Shown here: positions 1-7,600 of the stretch, in pieces | Numbering within the stretch: the stretch's first letter is position 1 | Layout: the number at the start of each line of letters is the position of its first letter | DNA from: Pseudomonadota bacterium | GTDB lineage: Bacteria > Pseudomonadota > Alphaproteobacteria > Azospirillales > Azospirillaceae | Length of the DNA: 11,233 nt | Direction of reading: 5' to 3' | NCBI GenBank assembly: GCA_023412175.1 | Contig: JAEYOB010000360.1 | Coordinates: forward strand, 1-11,233 | Translations under genes and position numbers: made by a program | Notes under the pieces: generated by a model | What the model was told of the DNA's origin: nothing | Seen by the model: the letters and a program-made list of their open reading frames with translations, nothing else | The model's database searches: none

Positions 1-42
1 GTAGCTGAACAGACCCTCGCTGCGTTCGTCCGAGCCCCGCAT
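1..42 (-). CDS. IS5-superfamily transposase, N-terminal fragment (runs off left edge)
   Basis: Reading leftward from an ATG at 42-40, the 14 codons to the window edge give MRGSDERSEGLFSY. This is the start I recognise from a large group of DDE transposases with a DUF772-type N-terminal domain (PF05598) followed by a DDE_Tnp_1 domain, usually filed under IS5/IS1182. A purine-rich stretch (GAGGGAAGG) precedes the ATG directly. The element reads in the same direction as the ligase gene and starts 81 bp beyond the ligase stop, so its terminal inverted repeat should lie within 43-123. Only 14 residues are visible, so whether it is intact cannot be judged. Recognition is from memory of the family start. 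Confidence 0.7.
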   Translation of the reverse strand, partial: MRGSDERSEGLFSY

Positions 43-55
43 CCTTCCCTCTCAG

Positions 56-123
56 TCCGCGTCCTGTGCCAGGAGAGAGAATCACGACAACCCGTCGCCG
101 CACAGCCCTTTTTCCGCGTCCTG
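56..123. repeat. Two copies of an 11-bp direct repeat between transposase and ligase
   Basis: TCCGCGTCCTG occurs exactly at 56-66 and again at 113-123, the second copy abutting the ligase stop codon (124-126). The copies are 57 bp apart. They lie where the end of the IS at the left edge should be, so they may relate to its insertion, but a chance repeat in GC-rich DNA is possible. I see no stem-loop with a T-run here that would serve as a terminator for the ligase operon. Confidence 0.4.
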
Positions 124-1731
<1,608 letters not shown>

Positions 1732-1786
1732 GGCGATTTCCTTCAGTCCGTTCGGTTCCCGTTTTACCCGGAGTGTCTTCTTGTCA

Positions 1787-2518
1787 TTACAAGCTCAGGT
1801 GCCGCATCAGGCCGTCCTCGTCCTGGACCAGTTCGGATGTCGGGCCGTCGAGCACGATACGGCCCTTGACCATCACCAGCGCCCGGTCGCACAACGCCAG
1901 CAGATTCTTGACGTTCTTGTCCACCACCAGCGTGGCGATGCCGGCGTCGCGGATGGTGCGGATGACCGCCCAGATCTCCTTGCGGATCAGCGGCGCCAGC
2001 CCCTCCGTCGCCTCGTCCAGGATGATCAGGTCGGGGTTGGTCATCAGCGCGCGACCGATGGTCACCATCTGCTGCTCACCGCCAGAGAGCTGATTGCCCA
2101 GGTTGTCCAGGCGCATGGCCAGCCGCGGGAAGGTGCCCATCACCCGCTCGAAGGTCCACTCGCAGCGGCCGTCGACGCCCGGACGCGCGGCCATGATGAG
2201 GTTCTCGCGCACGCTGAGGTTCGGGAAGACGCCGCGTCCCTCCGGCACGAAGGCGATGCCCTGGCGGACAATGGCGTGCGGCGGCGCACCCGTCATGGCG
2301 CGCCCCTGGACGCGGATCTCGCCCTGGCTGGGCGTGTAAAGGCCGAGCAGGGTGCGCAGCGTCGTCGTCTTGCCCATGCCGTTGCGGCCCAGCAGGCACA
2401 CCGCCTCGCCGCGCCCGACCGCCAGCGACACGCCGTGCAGGATGTGGCTGGAGCCCAGGTGGGTGTGCAGCCCCCTGGCTTCCAGGATGGGCGCTTCGAT
2501 GATCGGCGCGTGGGTCAT
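1787..2518 (-). CDS. livF: Branched-chain-amino-acid-type ABC transporter ATPase (LivF), aromatic acid uptake
   Basis: This 243-residue nucleotide-binding subunit energises the importer encoded upstream in the same operon. Walker A is GRNGMGKT (44-51), the signature is LSGGEQQ (144-150) and Walker B is LIILDEA (164-170), with a Q-loop region near VPEGRGVFP (91-99); these are typical of LivF. At the switch position the family usually reads VEQN, whereas this protein has VDKN (199-202), so there is no His there. Its ATG overlaps the livG stop as ATGA (2515-2518), which implies translational coupling. R. palustris encodes a related transporter (hbaEFGH) beside its 4-hydroxybenzoate genes. The aromatic-acid substrate is inferred from context, since branched-chain amino acid transporters have the same architecture. 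Confidence 0.93.
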   Translation of the reverse strand: MTHAPIIEAPILEARGLHTHLGSSHILHGVSLAVGRGEAVCLLGRNGMGKTTTLRTLLGLYTPSQGEIRVQGRAMTGAPPHAIVRQGIAFVPEGRGVFPNLSVRENLIMAARPGVDGRCEWTFERVMGTFPRLAMRLDNLGNQLSGGEQQMVTIGRALMTNPDLIILDEATEGLAPLIRKEIWAVIRTIRDAGIATLVVDKNVKNLLALCDRALVMVKGRIVLDGPTSELVQDEDGLMRHLSL

Positions 2519-3270
2519 GCCGCATGCTCCTCGCCCAGATAGGCCTCACACACCGCGGCGCTGGCGCGGATCTGGTCCACGCCGCCGGTCTCCAACTCGA
2601 CGCCGTTGACCATCACGGTGACGCGGTCGGCGATCGAGAAGACCGCGTCCATGTCGTGCTCGATCAGGATCATCGTGTGGTCGGCGCGCAGCCGCTTGAG
2701 CAGGTCGATGACGCGCCAGGATTCCTCGACGCCCATGCCGGCCAGCGGCTCGTCGAGCAAGAGGAGGTCCGGCTCGGTCGCCAGCATCATGCCGATCTCC
2801 AGCTGCCGCATCTCGCCGTGGCTCAGCGTGCTCGCCACCGCATCGGCGCGGCGGTCGAGGCCGCACAGGGCGAGCGCCCGTTCCGCCCGGTCGCAAACCG
2901 CGGGGTAGCGGCCTGCCGGCCGCATCAGGTGCAGCCAGCCGGGCAGCCGCGCCTGGGCGCCCAGCCAGCAGTTCTCCAGGCAGGTCAACTCGGGAAAGAT
3001 GTTGGTCTTCTGGTAGCTGCGCCCGATGCCCAGACGCACGCGGGCGTGCACCGGCAGCCTGGTCACGTCCAGCCCCTTGAACAGGATCATCCCCTCGCTT
3101 GGCGGCAGATCGCCGGACAGCAGGTTGATCAGCGTCGTCTTCCCCGCCCCGTTGGGGCCGAGCACCGCGTGCACCACGCCCTTCTCGAAGGCCACCGACA
3201 CGCCCGCCACGGCGCGCAGGCCGCCGAAGGTGCGGGAGAGGGCGCGGGTCTCCAGGATCGTCTCAGGCAT
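2515..3270 (-). CDS. livG: Branched-chain-amino-acid-type ABC transporter ATPase (LivG), aromatic acid uptake
   Basis: This 251-residue ATPase pairs with LivF on the cytoplasmic face of the LivHM permease. Walker A is GPNGAGKT (38-45), the signature has the LivG form LSHGEMRQLE (149-158), Walker B is LLLLDEP (169-175) and the switch histidine is His205 in LIEHD. The C-terminus is short, without the long LivG tail of some homologues. The gene overlaps livM by 8 bp upstream and livF by 4 bp downstream, so the transporter genes are tightly coupled. The substrate assignment (4-hydroxybenzoate or a related aromatic acid) rests on the operon, not on the protein. Confidence 0.93.
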   Translation of the reverse strand: MPETILETRALSRTFGGLRAVAGVSVAFEKGVVHAVLGPNGAGKTTLINLLSGDLPPSEGMILFKGLDVTRLPVHARVRLGIGRSYQKTNIFPELTCLENCWLGAQARLPGWLHLMRPAGRYPAVCDRAERALALCGLDRRADAVASTLSHGEMRQLEIGMMLATEPDLLLLDEPLAGMGVEESWRVIDLLKRLRADHTMILIEHDMDAVFSIADRVTVMVNGVELETGGVDQIRASAAVCEAYLGEEHAA

Positions 3271-4270
3271 CGCCGACGCTCTCCTGCGGGGTTTTCTTGG
3301 GGCGCTGCCGGAACAGCGGCAGACGGTAGCGGCCGGACTTCAGCGGGCCGACCAGCCCGTCAGGCAGGAACAGTACCACGCCGATGACGAACAGGCCGAT
3401 CACCAGCTTCCAGTGGTCGGTGAGGTCGGCGACGTAGTCCTCCAGCAGCACCAGCGCGAAGGCGCCGACCACCGGCCCGACCAGCGTGCCCATGCCGCCG
3501 AGGATGACGACGATCAGCACCATGGCGGACTCGTGCCAGTTGAGGTGCGCCGGGCTGATGAAGCCGCCGCGCGCCACCTCCAGGAAGCCGGCCAGCCCGG
3601 CGATCAGCCCGGCGATCACGAAGCACGCCAGCTTGTAGCGCTGCACGTCGTGGCCCAGCGCCCGCGTGCGCGCCTCGTTGATGCGGATGCCGTGCAGCAC
3701 CCGGCCGAAGGGGGCGTTCAGCACCATGCCCAGCAGCAGGTAGACCGCCACCAGGCAGGCCAGCGCCGTGTAGTAGAACTCGATGCGCACCGACAGGTCG
3801 AGCAGCACCGTCCCGCCCAGCGCCAGCACCGGCTTATCGGTGAGGTTGACGCCGTCGGCACCGCCCCAGAACGCCAGGTCGTGGAAGAAGAAGAACAGCA
3901 TCTGGCCGAGCGCCAGGGTGATCATGATGAAGTAGATGCCCGAGGTGCGCACGCTGATCCACCCGACCACCAGCGCCACCAGCCCGGCCGCCGCCAGCGA
4001 CGCCCCCAGCAGCGGCAGCAGGCCGGTGATGCCGGCCTTGTTGATCAGCGCCGCCGCGACATAGCCGGCGGCGCCGGAGAACGCCGCGTGCCCGAGGCTG
4101 ACCAGCCCGGTGTAGCCGACCAGCAGGTCGAGGCTCATGGCCAGGATGCCGAGCACGACGATCTTGGCGACGAGGCGGATGTAGAAGCTGTCGCCGACCA
4201 GCGGGAACAGGGCGATGCCCACGGCGATCAGCGCGAAGAGCAGCGGCAGGGCGGGGGGGCGGCTTGCCAT
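3263..4270 (-). CDS. livM: Branched-chain-amino-acid-type ABC transporter permease (LivM)
   Basis: This is a 335-residue inner-membrane permease with about eight to ten hydrophobic segments, starting with residues 8-26 and 33-52. LivM landmarks are GLVSLGHAAFSGAAGY (55-70), GGADG (136-140), the cytoplasmic loop RINEARTRALGHDVQRYK (196-213) that contacts the ATPases, GGMGTLVGPVVGA (258-270) and the closing LFLPDGL (300-306). A basic, non-hydrophobic tail (311-335) follows. The ATG lies 4 bp after the livH stop and the end overlaps livG by 8 bp. With LivH it should form the heterodimeric membrane channel of the importer. Confidence 0.93.
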   Translation of the reverse strand: MASRPPALPLLFALIAVGIALFPLVGDSFYIRLVAKIVVLGILAMSLDLLVGYTGLVSLGHAAFSGAAGYVAAALINKAGITGLLPLLGASLAAAGLVALVVGWISVRTSGIYFIMITLALGQMLFFFFHDLAFWGGADGVNLTDKPVLALGGTVLLDLSVRIEFYYTALACLVAVYLLLGMVLNAPFGRVLHGIRINEARTRALGHDVQRYKLACFVIAGLIAGLAGFLEVARGGFISPAHLNWHESAMVLIVVILGGMGTLVGPVVGAFALVLLEDYVADLTDHWKLVIGLFVIGVVLFLPDGLVGPLKSGRYRLPLFRQRPKKTPQESVGDA

Positions 4271-4274
4271 GCGC

Positions 4275-5141
4275 TCAAGCTCCCGCGAACAGGCCGCGCG
4301 GGCGCCAGACCAGCACCAGCGCCATCAGGGCGTACACCACCACGCCCGCCGCTTCCGGCAGGAAGACGGCGCCGAAGGTGTCGGCCAGCCCGATCAGCAT
4401 GGCCCCGAAGAAGGCGCCCTTGATCGAGCCGACGCCACCGATCACCACCACGACGAAGGAGATGATGAGGATCTCGTCGCCCATGGCCGGGTGCACCGAG
4501 TTGACCGGCGCGGCGATCATGCCGGCGAACGCCGCCAGCGCCACGCCGAGCGCGAACACCGCCATGAACAGCCGGTTCACGTCGAGGCCGAGCACCTGCA
4601 CCATCTCGCGGTTCGAGGCGCCGGCGCGGATCATCATGCCGAGCCGGGTGTAGCGGATCAGCCCGGTCAGCCCCGCCGCGGTGGCGAGGCAGGCCAGCGA
4701 GATGAACAGGCGGTAGACCGGGTAGGACTGCGTGTCGGTCAGCGGGATCGACCCGGCCAGCAGCGGTGGCACGTCCACGCCGTGCACCTCGTTGCCCCAG
4801 AGGATGGCGCGCAGCTCACCCAGTACCAGGATCAGGCCGAAGGTGAACAGCACCTGATAGAGGTGGTCGCGCCGGTACAGGTGGGTGAAGCCGAACCGCT
4901 CGATGGCGAGGCCGAGCGCCACGCTGACCGGGATGCCGACCAGCAGGGCCAGGACGAAACTGCCGGTGGCGCGCTCCAGCCAGAAGGCCAGATAGGCGCC
5001 GACCATGTAGAAGGCGCCGTGCGCGAGGTTGACGATGCCCATAATGCCGAAGATGAGCGTCAGCCCGCTGGCGACCAGGAACAGCAGGAAGCCGTACTGC
5101 ACGCCGTTGAGGATCTGGATCAGGTAATAGCCCGCGTCCAT
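4275..5141 (-). CDS. livH: Branched-chain-amino-acid-type ABC transporter permease (LivH)
   Basis: This is a 288-residue membrane permease. LivH landmarks are GIVNLAHGAFYMVGAY (35-50), the ATPase-contact loop RAGASNREMVQVLGLDVNR (172-190), GGVGSIKGAFFGA (235-247) and RPRGLF at the C-terminus. I chose the ATG at 5141, which gives MDAGYYLIQIL, because GGAGG stands 10 bp upstream and homologues start with this hydrophobic segment. An in-frame ATG at 5195 would add 18 Gly/Ser/Pro-rich residues, has no ribosome site and lies inside the stem-loop after the binding-protein gene. It partners LivM, which follows after 4 bp. Confidence 0.92.
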   Translation of the reverse strand: MDAGYYLIQILNGVQYGFLLFLVASGLTLIFGIMGIVNLAHGAFYMVGAYLAFWLERATGSFVLALLVGIPVSVALGLAIERFGFTHLYRRDHLYQVLFTFGLILVLGELRAILWGNEVHGVDVPPLLAGSIPLTDTQSYPVYRLFISLACLATAAGLTGLIRYTRLGMMIRAGASNREMVQVLGLDVNRLFMAVFALGVALAAFAGMIAAPVNSVHPAMGDEILIISFVVVVIGGVGSIKGAFFGAMLIGLADTFGAVFLPEAAGVVVYALMALVLVWRPRGLFAGA

Positions 5142-5172
5142 GCCGAGCCCACCTCCATTGCCGCTGGAAGGA

Positions 5173-5196
5173 GATGGCGGGCAGCCACCCGCCATC
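5173..5196 (-). promoter_or_regulatory. Intercistronic stem-loop between the binding-protein gene and livH
   Basis: GATGGCGGG (5173-5181) and CCCGCCATC (5188-5196) form a perfect 9-bp stem with a 6-nt loop, starting 5 nt after the binding-protein stop codon (5202-5204). No T-run follows on the transcribed side, so it is unlikely to be a full terminator. In binding-protein transporter operons such hairpins commonly stabilise or partly terminate the upstream message, giving more periplasmic protein than permease. That role is inferred here. Confidence 0.6.
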
Positions 5197-5201
5197 GATG
5201 G

Positions 5202-6392
5202 TCAGGCCTTGCACCCCGTCGCCGGGTCATTCACGGCCTTGCCGGCGACGTCGAGCACGACCTCTTGACCGTTCTTCACTTGGCGCACATAGACGTCCTG
5301 GACCGGATTATGCGACTTGGAGAAGCTGATCTTGCCGCGCGGGCTGTCGATCTCGGCCGTCTCCATGGCGGCATACAGCGCCTTCTTGGCGCCGATGTCG
5401 CCCTTCACAGCGGCGAGCCCCTGGGCCAGCAGCGACGCTGCATCGTAGCCTTGCACCGCATAGACATCGGCTTCGCGCCCGGTTGCCTGCTGGAAAGCCT
5501 CGCGGAACTTGACGTTGGCCGGATTATCCAGAGCCGACGCGTAATGCAGCGTCGTCTTTATGCCCTCCGCCGCCGGCCCGGCCGCGCCCAGAATGCCATC
5601 GGTCAGGAAGCCCGGGCCGTACAGCGGGATCTTGCCCTGCAACCCGGCCCCCGCGTAGTCCTTGATGAATTTCAGAGCCCCGCCGCCGGCAAAGAAGGCG
5701 TAAACGGCGTCGGGTTTGATGGCGGCAATATCCGTCAGATAGGCCTGGAACTCGTCCTTCGGGAAGTCGGGCATGAACTCCCTTACGACGGTACCGCCAC
5801 CGGCGACGAAGGCATCCTTGAAGCCGCCCAGCATCTCTTTGCCCGCGGCATAATTCCACGAGATCAGCGCGACGTTCCTGTGGCCGTCCTTCAGCACCAC
5901 GTCGCCGCAGGGGAAGTTGGCCTGCCAGTTGGAGAAGGAGGTGCGGAAGACGTTCGGTGCGCACAACTCCCGCGTGATGCGGTTGGAGCCGGCGTTGGGA
6001 ACGATGGTCAGCGTGCCTTCCTCGCGCGCCACCTGGACCATGGCCTCGGCGACGCCGGAGTGCACCGTGCCGATCAGCACGTCCACCTTGTCCTTGACGA
6101 TCAGCTTGGCGGCGTTGTCCTTGGCCTTGGGCGGCGAGGATTCATCGTCCACCCGGACGAACTCCACCTCGACCCCACCGAACTTCTCGCCCAGTTCGGC
6201 AAGGCGCAGCTTGAAGCCGTCGGTGATGTTGTTGCCGAGAAGCGAATAGCTGCCGCTGTAGGGCAGCATCAGGCCGACCTTGATGCGCGCCGGCGCGCCG
6301 ATGGCGAAGCGCGGCAGCCCGGCGACCGCGAAGCCGGCGGCCGAGGTTGCGAGGAACTGACGTCGATTGACAGCGAATGGAGTGTCGGGCAT
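5202..6392 (-). CDS. Tat-exported periplasmic substrate-binding protein of the aromatic acid ABC importer
   Basis: This 396-residue type-I periplasmic binding protein belongs to the branched-chain amino acid/aromatic group (peripla_BP_6 type). It has a twin-arginine signal: NRRQFLATSAAG with Arg10-Arg11, a hydrophobic stretch, and probable cleavage near IGA-PA (about residue 33). No lipobox cysteine is present. The mature part opens with RIKVGLMLPYSGSYSLLG (36-53), the usual first strand and ligand loop of the family. A strong AGGAGG site stands 7 nt before the ATG. It is the first gene of the six-gene minus-strand operon and captures the substrate for LivHMGF. Position next to a CoA ligase and 4-hydroxybenzoyl-CoA reductase suggests 4-hydroxybenzoate or a related aromatic acid, comparable to HbaE of R. 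palustris. Direct ligand evidence is lacking. Confidence 0.92.
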   Translation of the reverse strand: MPDTPFAVNRRQFLATSAAGFAVAGLPRFAIGAPARIKVGLMLPYSGSYSLLGNNITDGFKLRLAELGEKFGGVEVEFVRVDDESSPPKAKDNAAKLIVKDKVDVLIGTVHSGVAEAMVQVAREEGTLTIVPNAGSNRITRELCAPNVFRTSFSNWQANFPCGDVVLKDGHRNVALISWNYAAGKEMLGGFKDAFVAGGGTVVREFMPDFPKDEFQAYLTDIAAIKPDAVYAFFAGGGALKFIKDYAGAGLQGKIPLYGPGFLTDGILGAAGPAAEGIKTTLHYASALDNPANVKFREAFQQATGREADVYAVQGYDAASLLAQGLAAVKGDIGAKKALYAAMETAEIDSPRGKISFSKSHNPVQDVYVRQVKNGQEVVLDVAGKAVNDPATGCKA

Positions 6393-6636
6393 GGGGCTTC
6401 CTCCTTTGTCCTGATGTCATTTTCATCTGACGGCGCAGTATGCCTTCAGTGACAGGCGCTCAAGACGCTTGCCCTCACTATCGGGATCTCTTGTCAGCGG
6501 AGCGCCCAGTCTACTCTTGGCATTGTGCTGCGAAACCGAGGGCAACGTGTTCTTCATAGGACCGCCCATCGCCCCTTCTCTGCTGCCCTCCTCCACTCTG
6601 AGCGCTTCCAGCGGAGTGGATGCTGCGGGTGAGTGG

Positions 6637-6665
6637 ATGATACACCTCGCAAAATACGTAAACAA
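6637..6665 (-). promoter_or_regulatory. Candidate sigma-70-type promoter of the transporter/ligase operon
   Basis: On the minus strand TTGTTT (6665-6660) and TATCAT (6642-6637) are separated by exactly 17 bp in a locally AT-rich stretch. The -10 matches consensus at 5 of 6 positions, the -35 at 3 of 6. Transcription would start near 6630 and leave a leader of about 240 nt before the binding-protein ATG. It lies upstream of the whole operon and outside the transposase remnant. Prediction by eye only. Confidence 0.3.
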
Positions 6666-6743
6666 GTACCGTAATGCGTTTTATTGCCCTGCCGACATCA
6701 TGCCGGCCTGAAGCTCAGGTCCGTCGTCCGGGCTTGAAAGCTC

Positions 6744-6914
6744 TCATCCATCGGCTGAGTTCGACCTTGGCCAATGCTTTCCAGCGTGAATGGCCAAGGT
6801 CGAGTTCAGGAGGCCGCGCTGCCGCAAAGCGGCATCATACACCGCCCAGTTGGTTACGCGCCGTTTCACCTGGGAAATGTGATGACGGCGAGCGGCGTTA
6901 GCTTTGTAGGGCAT
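6744..6914 (-). pseudogene. Truncated IS5/IS903-type transposase (56 codons)
   Basis: From the ATG at 6914 the minus strand reads MPYKANAARRHH, then VKRRVTNWAVYDAALRQRG. This matches my memory of the start of IS5-family (IS903-like) transposases, which continue RGSLTVWFTEEA. Homology stops after about residue 36, and the frame ends at a TGA (6746-6744) after 56 codons, against roughly 300 or more in intact members. The rest of the gene is absent. The loss point coincides with the inverted-repeat unit starting at 6807 as read on this strand, so a second rearrangement probably removed or replaced the remainder. No function is expected. Confidence 0.75.
6757..6807. repeat. 11-bp inverted repeat with 17-bp core between 6-bp direct repeats
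   Basis: GAGTTC (6757-6762) is followed by GACCTTGGCCA (6763-6773), a 17-bp core (6774-6790), the exact inverted copy TGGCCAAGGTC (6791-6801), and GAGTTC again (6802-6807). Counted only as an inverted repeat, the arms reach 13 bp (6761-6773/6791-6803). A perfect inverted repeat bounded by a perfect direct repeat is the pattern left by a transposition event with target duplication, but 39 bp is too short for a normal mobile element. It marks the point where transposase homology ends. Other readings are a dimeric protein-binding site or a structured RNA. Confidence 0.6.
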
Positions 6915-7043
6915 GGTGGGCGACCCCGGCGGAAACGAGGCCGCTGCCTACGACACCCCCATCCGTGCAACAACGTCATGGGGCAAATCCGCGCATTTCG
7001 TTCGGGCCCAATCGCCAAATAAGCATTCTCGCACCAAATTACC

Positions 7044-7073
7044 ATTGCAACAATTGTTCGTCTGACCAACAAT
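7044..7073. promoter_or_regulatory. Candidate operator/promoter for hcrCAB with repeated AACAAT half-sites
   Basis: The 10-bp palindrome AACAATTGTT (7049-7058) is followed by another AACAAT (7068-7073), so ATTGTT (7053-7058) and AACAAT form a second inverted pair with a 9-bp spacer. The same segment contains TTGCAA (7045-7050) and AACAAT (7068-7073) at 17 bp, a weak -35/-10 candidate, about 55 bp upstream of hcrC. Overlap of palindromes with the likely promoter suggests a repressor of MarR or similar winged-helix type; FNR-type spacing (TTGAT-N4-ATCAA) is not met. The regulator is not in the window. Confidence 0.45.
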
Positions 7074-7126
7074 CCGTCCGACCGGATGCACTCAGCCTTT
7101 CCCGGTCTGCTGAGGGAGGACAGCGC

Positions 7127-7600
7127 ATGAAATCGGTTCTCGGACTCACCCTCAACGGTCGCCCCCGGCAGGATCTGGTGGCCGACACCATGCTGCTCGT
7201 AGACTACCTGCGCGAGGTCACCGGGCTGACCGGCACCAAGCAGGGCTGCGATGGCGGCGAATGCGGCGCCTGTACCGTTCTGGTCGACGACCGGCCAAGG
7301 CTTGCCTGCTCGACGCTCGCTCACCAGGTAGCCGGCCGCCGTGTCGAAACCATCGAGGGACTGGCGCGCCAGGGGCGCATGAGCCGCCTCCAGCAGGCAT
7401 TCCACGAGAAGCTTGGGACCCAATGCGGCTTCTGCACGCCGGGGATGATCATGACCGCTGAAGCCCTGCTGCGCCGCGACCCTGACCCCACGCCCGCGCG
7501 GATCCGCGAGGCGCTGTCCGGCAATTTGTGCCGCTGCACCGGCTACGTGAAGATCGTCGAGTCGGTGCAGGCGGCTGCCGCGCCGGAGGCCGTGGCATGA
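7127..7600 (+). CDS. hcrC: 4-hydroxybenzoyl-CoA reductase, gamma subunit (2x[2Fe-2S])
   Basis: This 157-residue iron-sulfur subunit passes electrons between the other subunits of cytoplasmic 4-hydroxybenzoyl-CoA reductase. The N-terminal plant-type [2Fe-2S] domain has Cys41, Cys46, Cys49 and Cys61 (CDGGECGAC then C). The C-terminal domain has Cys100, Cys103, Cys135 and Cys137 (CGFCTPG and CRC). All eight ligands are present. I chose the ATG at 7127 because AGGGAGGA stands 6 nt before it and [11 protein letters not shown] matches the usual family start; an in-frame ATG at 6965 would add 54 unrelated residues from the IS remnant. The stop overlaps the hcrA start (ATGA). The small, large, FAD subunit gene order is that of R. 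palustris hbaBCD. On its own it could be any xanthine-oxidase-family small subunit; HcrB settles the identity. Confidence 0.93.
   Translation: MKSVLGLTLNGRPRQDLVADTMLLVDYLREVTGLTGTKQGCDGGECGACTVLVDDRPRLACSTLAHQVAGRRVETIEGLARQGRMSRLQQAFHEKLGTQCGFCTPGMIMTAEALLRRDPDPTPARIREALSGNLCRCTGYVKIVESVQAAAAPEAVA

Larger units (their letters stand above)
6744..6977 (-). mobile_element. Insertion-sequence remnant, left end plus transposase start
   Basis: The transposase fragment is preceded, 52 bp upstream of its ATG, by GACGTTGTTGCACGGAT (6977 downward). This resembles the IS903-group terminal repeat (GGCTTTGTTGCA type) at about the expected distance from the start codon. No matching opposite end (TTGTTGCACGGAT on the plus strand) exists in 6393-6760, so one end and most of the gene have been lost. 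The insertion sits between two divergent catabolic operons without touching either coding region. Confidence 0.55.
6393..7126. other. Divergent control region between transporter/ligase operon and hcr operon
   Basis: No intact gene is convincing in these 734 bp. From left to right it holds the leader and candidate promoter of the minus-strand operon (6393-6665), a short CCTGA-AGC-TCAGG palindrome (6707-6719), an inverted-repeat unit with flanking direct repeats (6757-6807), a transposase remnant with a probable IS end (6744-6977), and the hcrC promoter/operator zone (about 6980-7126). Open frames of about 80 codons in 6423-6711 on both strands resemble nothing I know and have no ribosome sites worth noting. 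I found no convincing sigma-54 (-24/-12) or classical FNR site. Confidence 0.6.

Noticed and set aside
5142..5195. Longer livH start at 5195
   Set aside because: It has no ribosome site, lies in a stem-loop, and adds a Gly/Ser/Pro-rich stretch before the normal first membrane segment.
3026..6452. Long plus-strand open frames (465 and 745 codons) opposite the transporter genes
   Set aside because: They are His/Gln/Arg/Asp-rich antisense frames typical of GC-rich DNA opposite real genes, with no family resemblance.
6423..6711. Two roughly 80-codon open frames on opposite strands in the divergent spacer
   Set aside because: No recognisable protein features and no convincing ribosome sites; they overlap each other and the candidate promoter.
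7055..7069. FNR-type box upstream of hcrC
   Set aside because: TTG and CAA are 9 bp apart rather than 8, and the TTGAT/ATCAA halves are not present.
6965..7126. N-terminal extension of hcrC from the ATG at 6965
   Set aside because: The extra 54 residues come from IS-remnant and promoter sequence and resemble nothing, whereas the ATG at 7127 has a strong ribosome site and the standard family start.
7528..7596. Longer hcrA start at 7528
   Set aside because: It lies inside the hcrC iron-sulfur coding sequence in another frame; the ATGA overlap start with GGAGG fits better.
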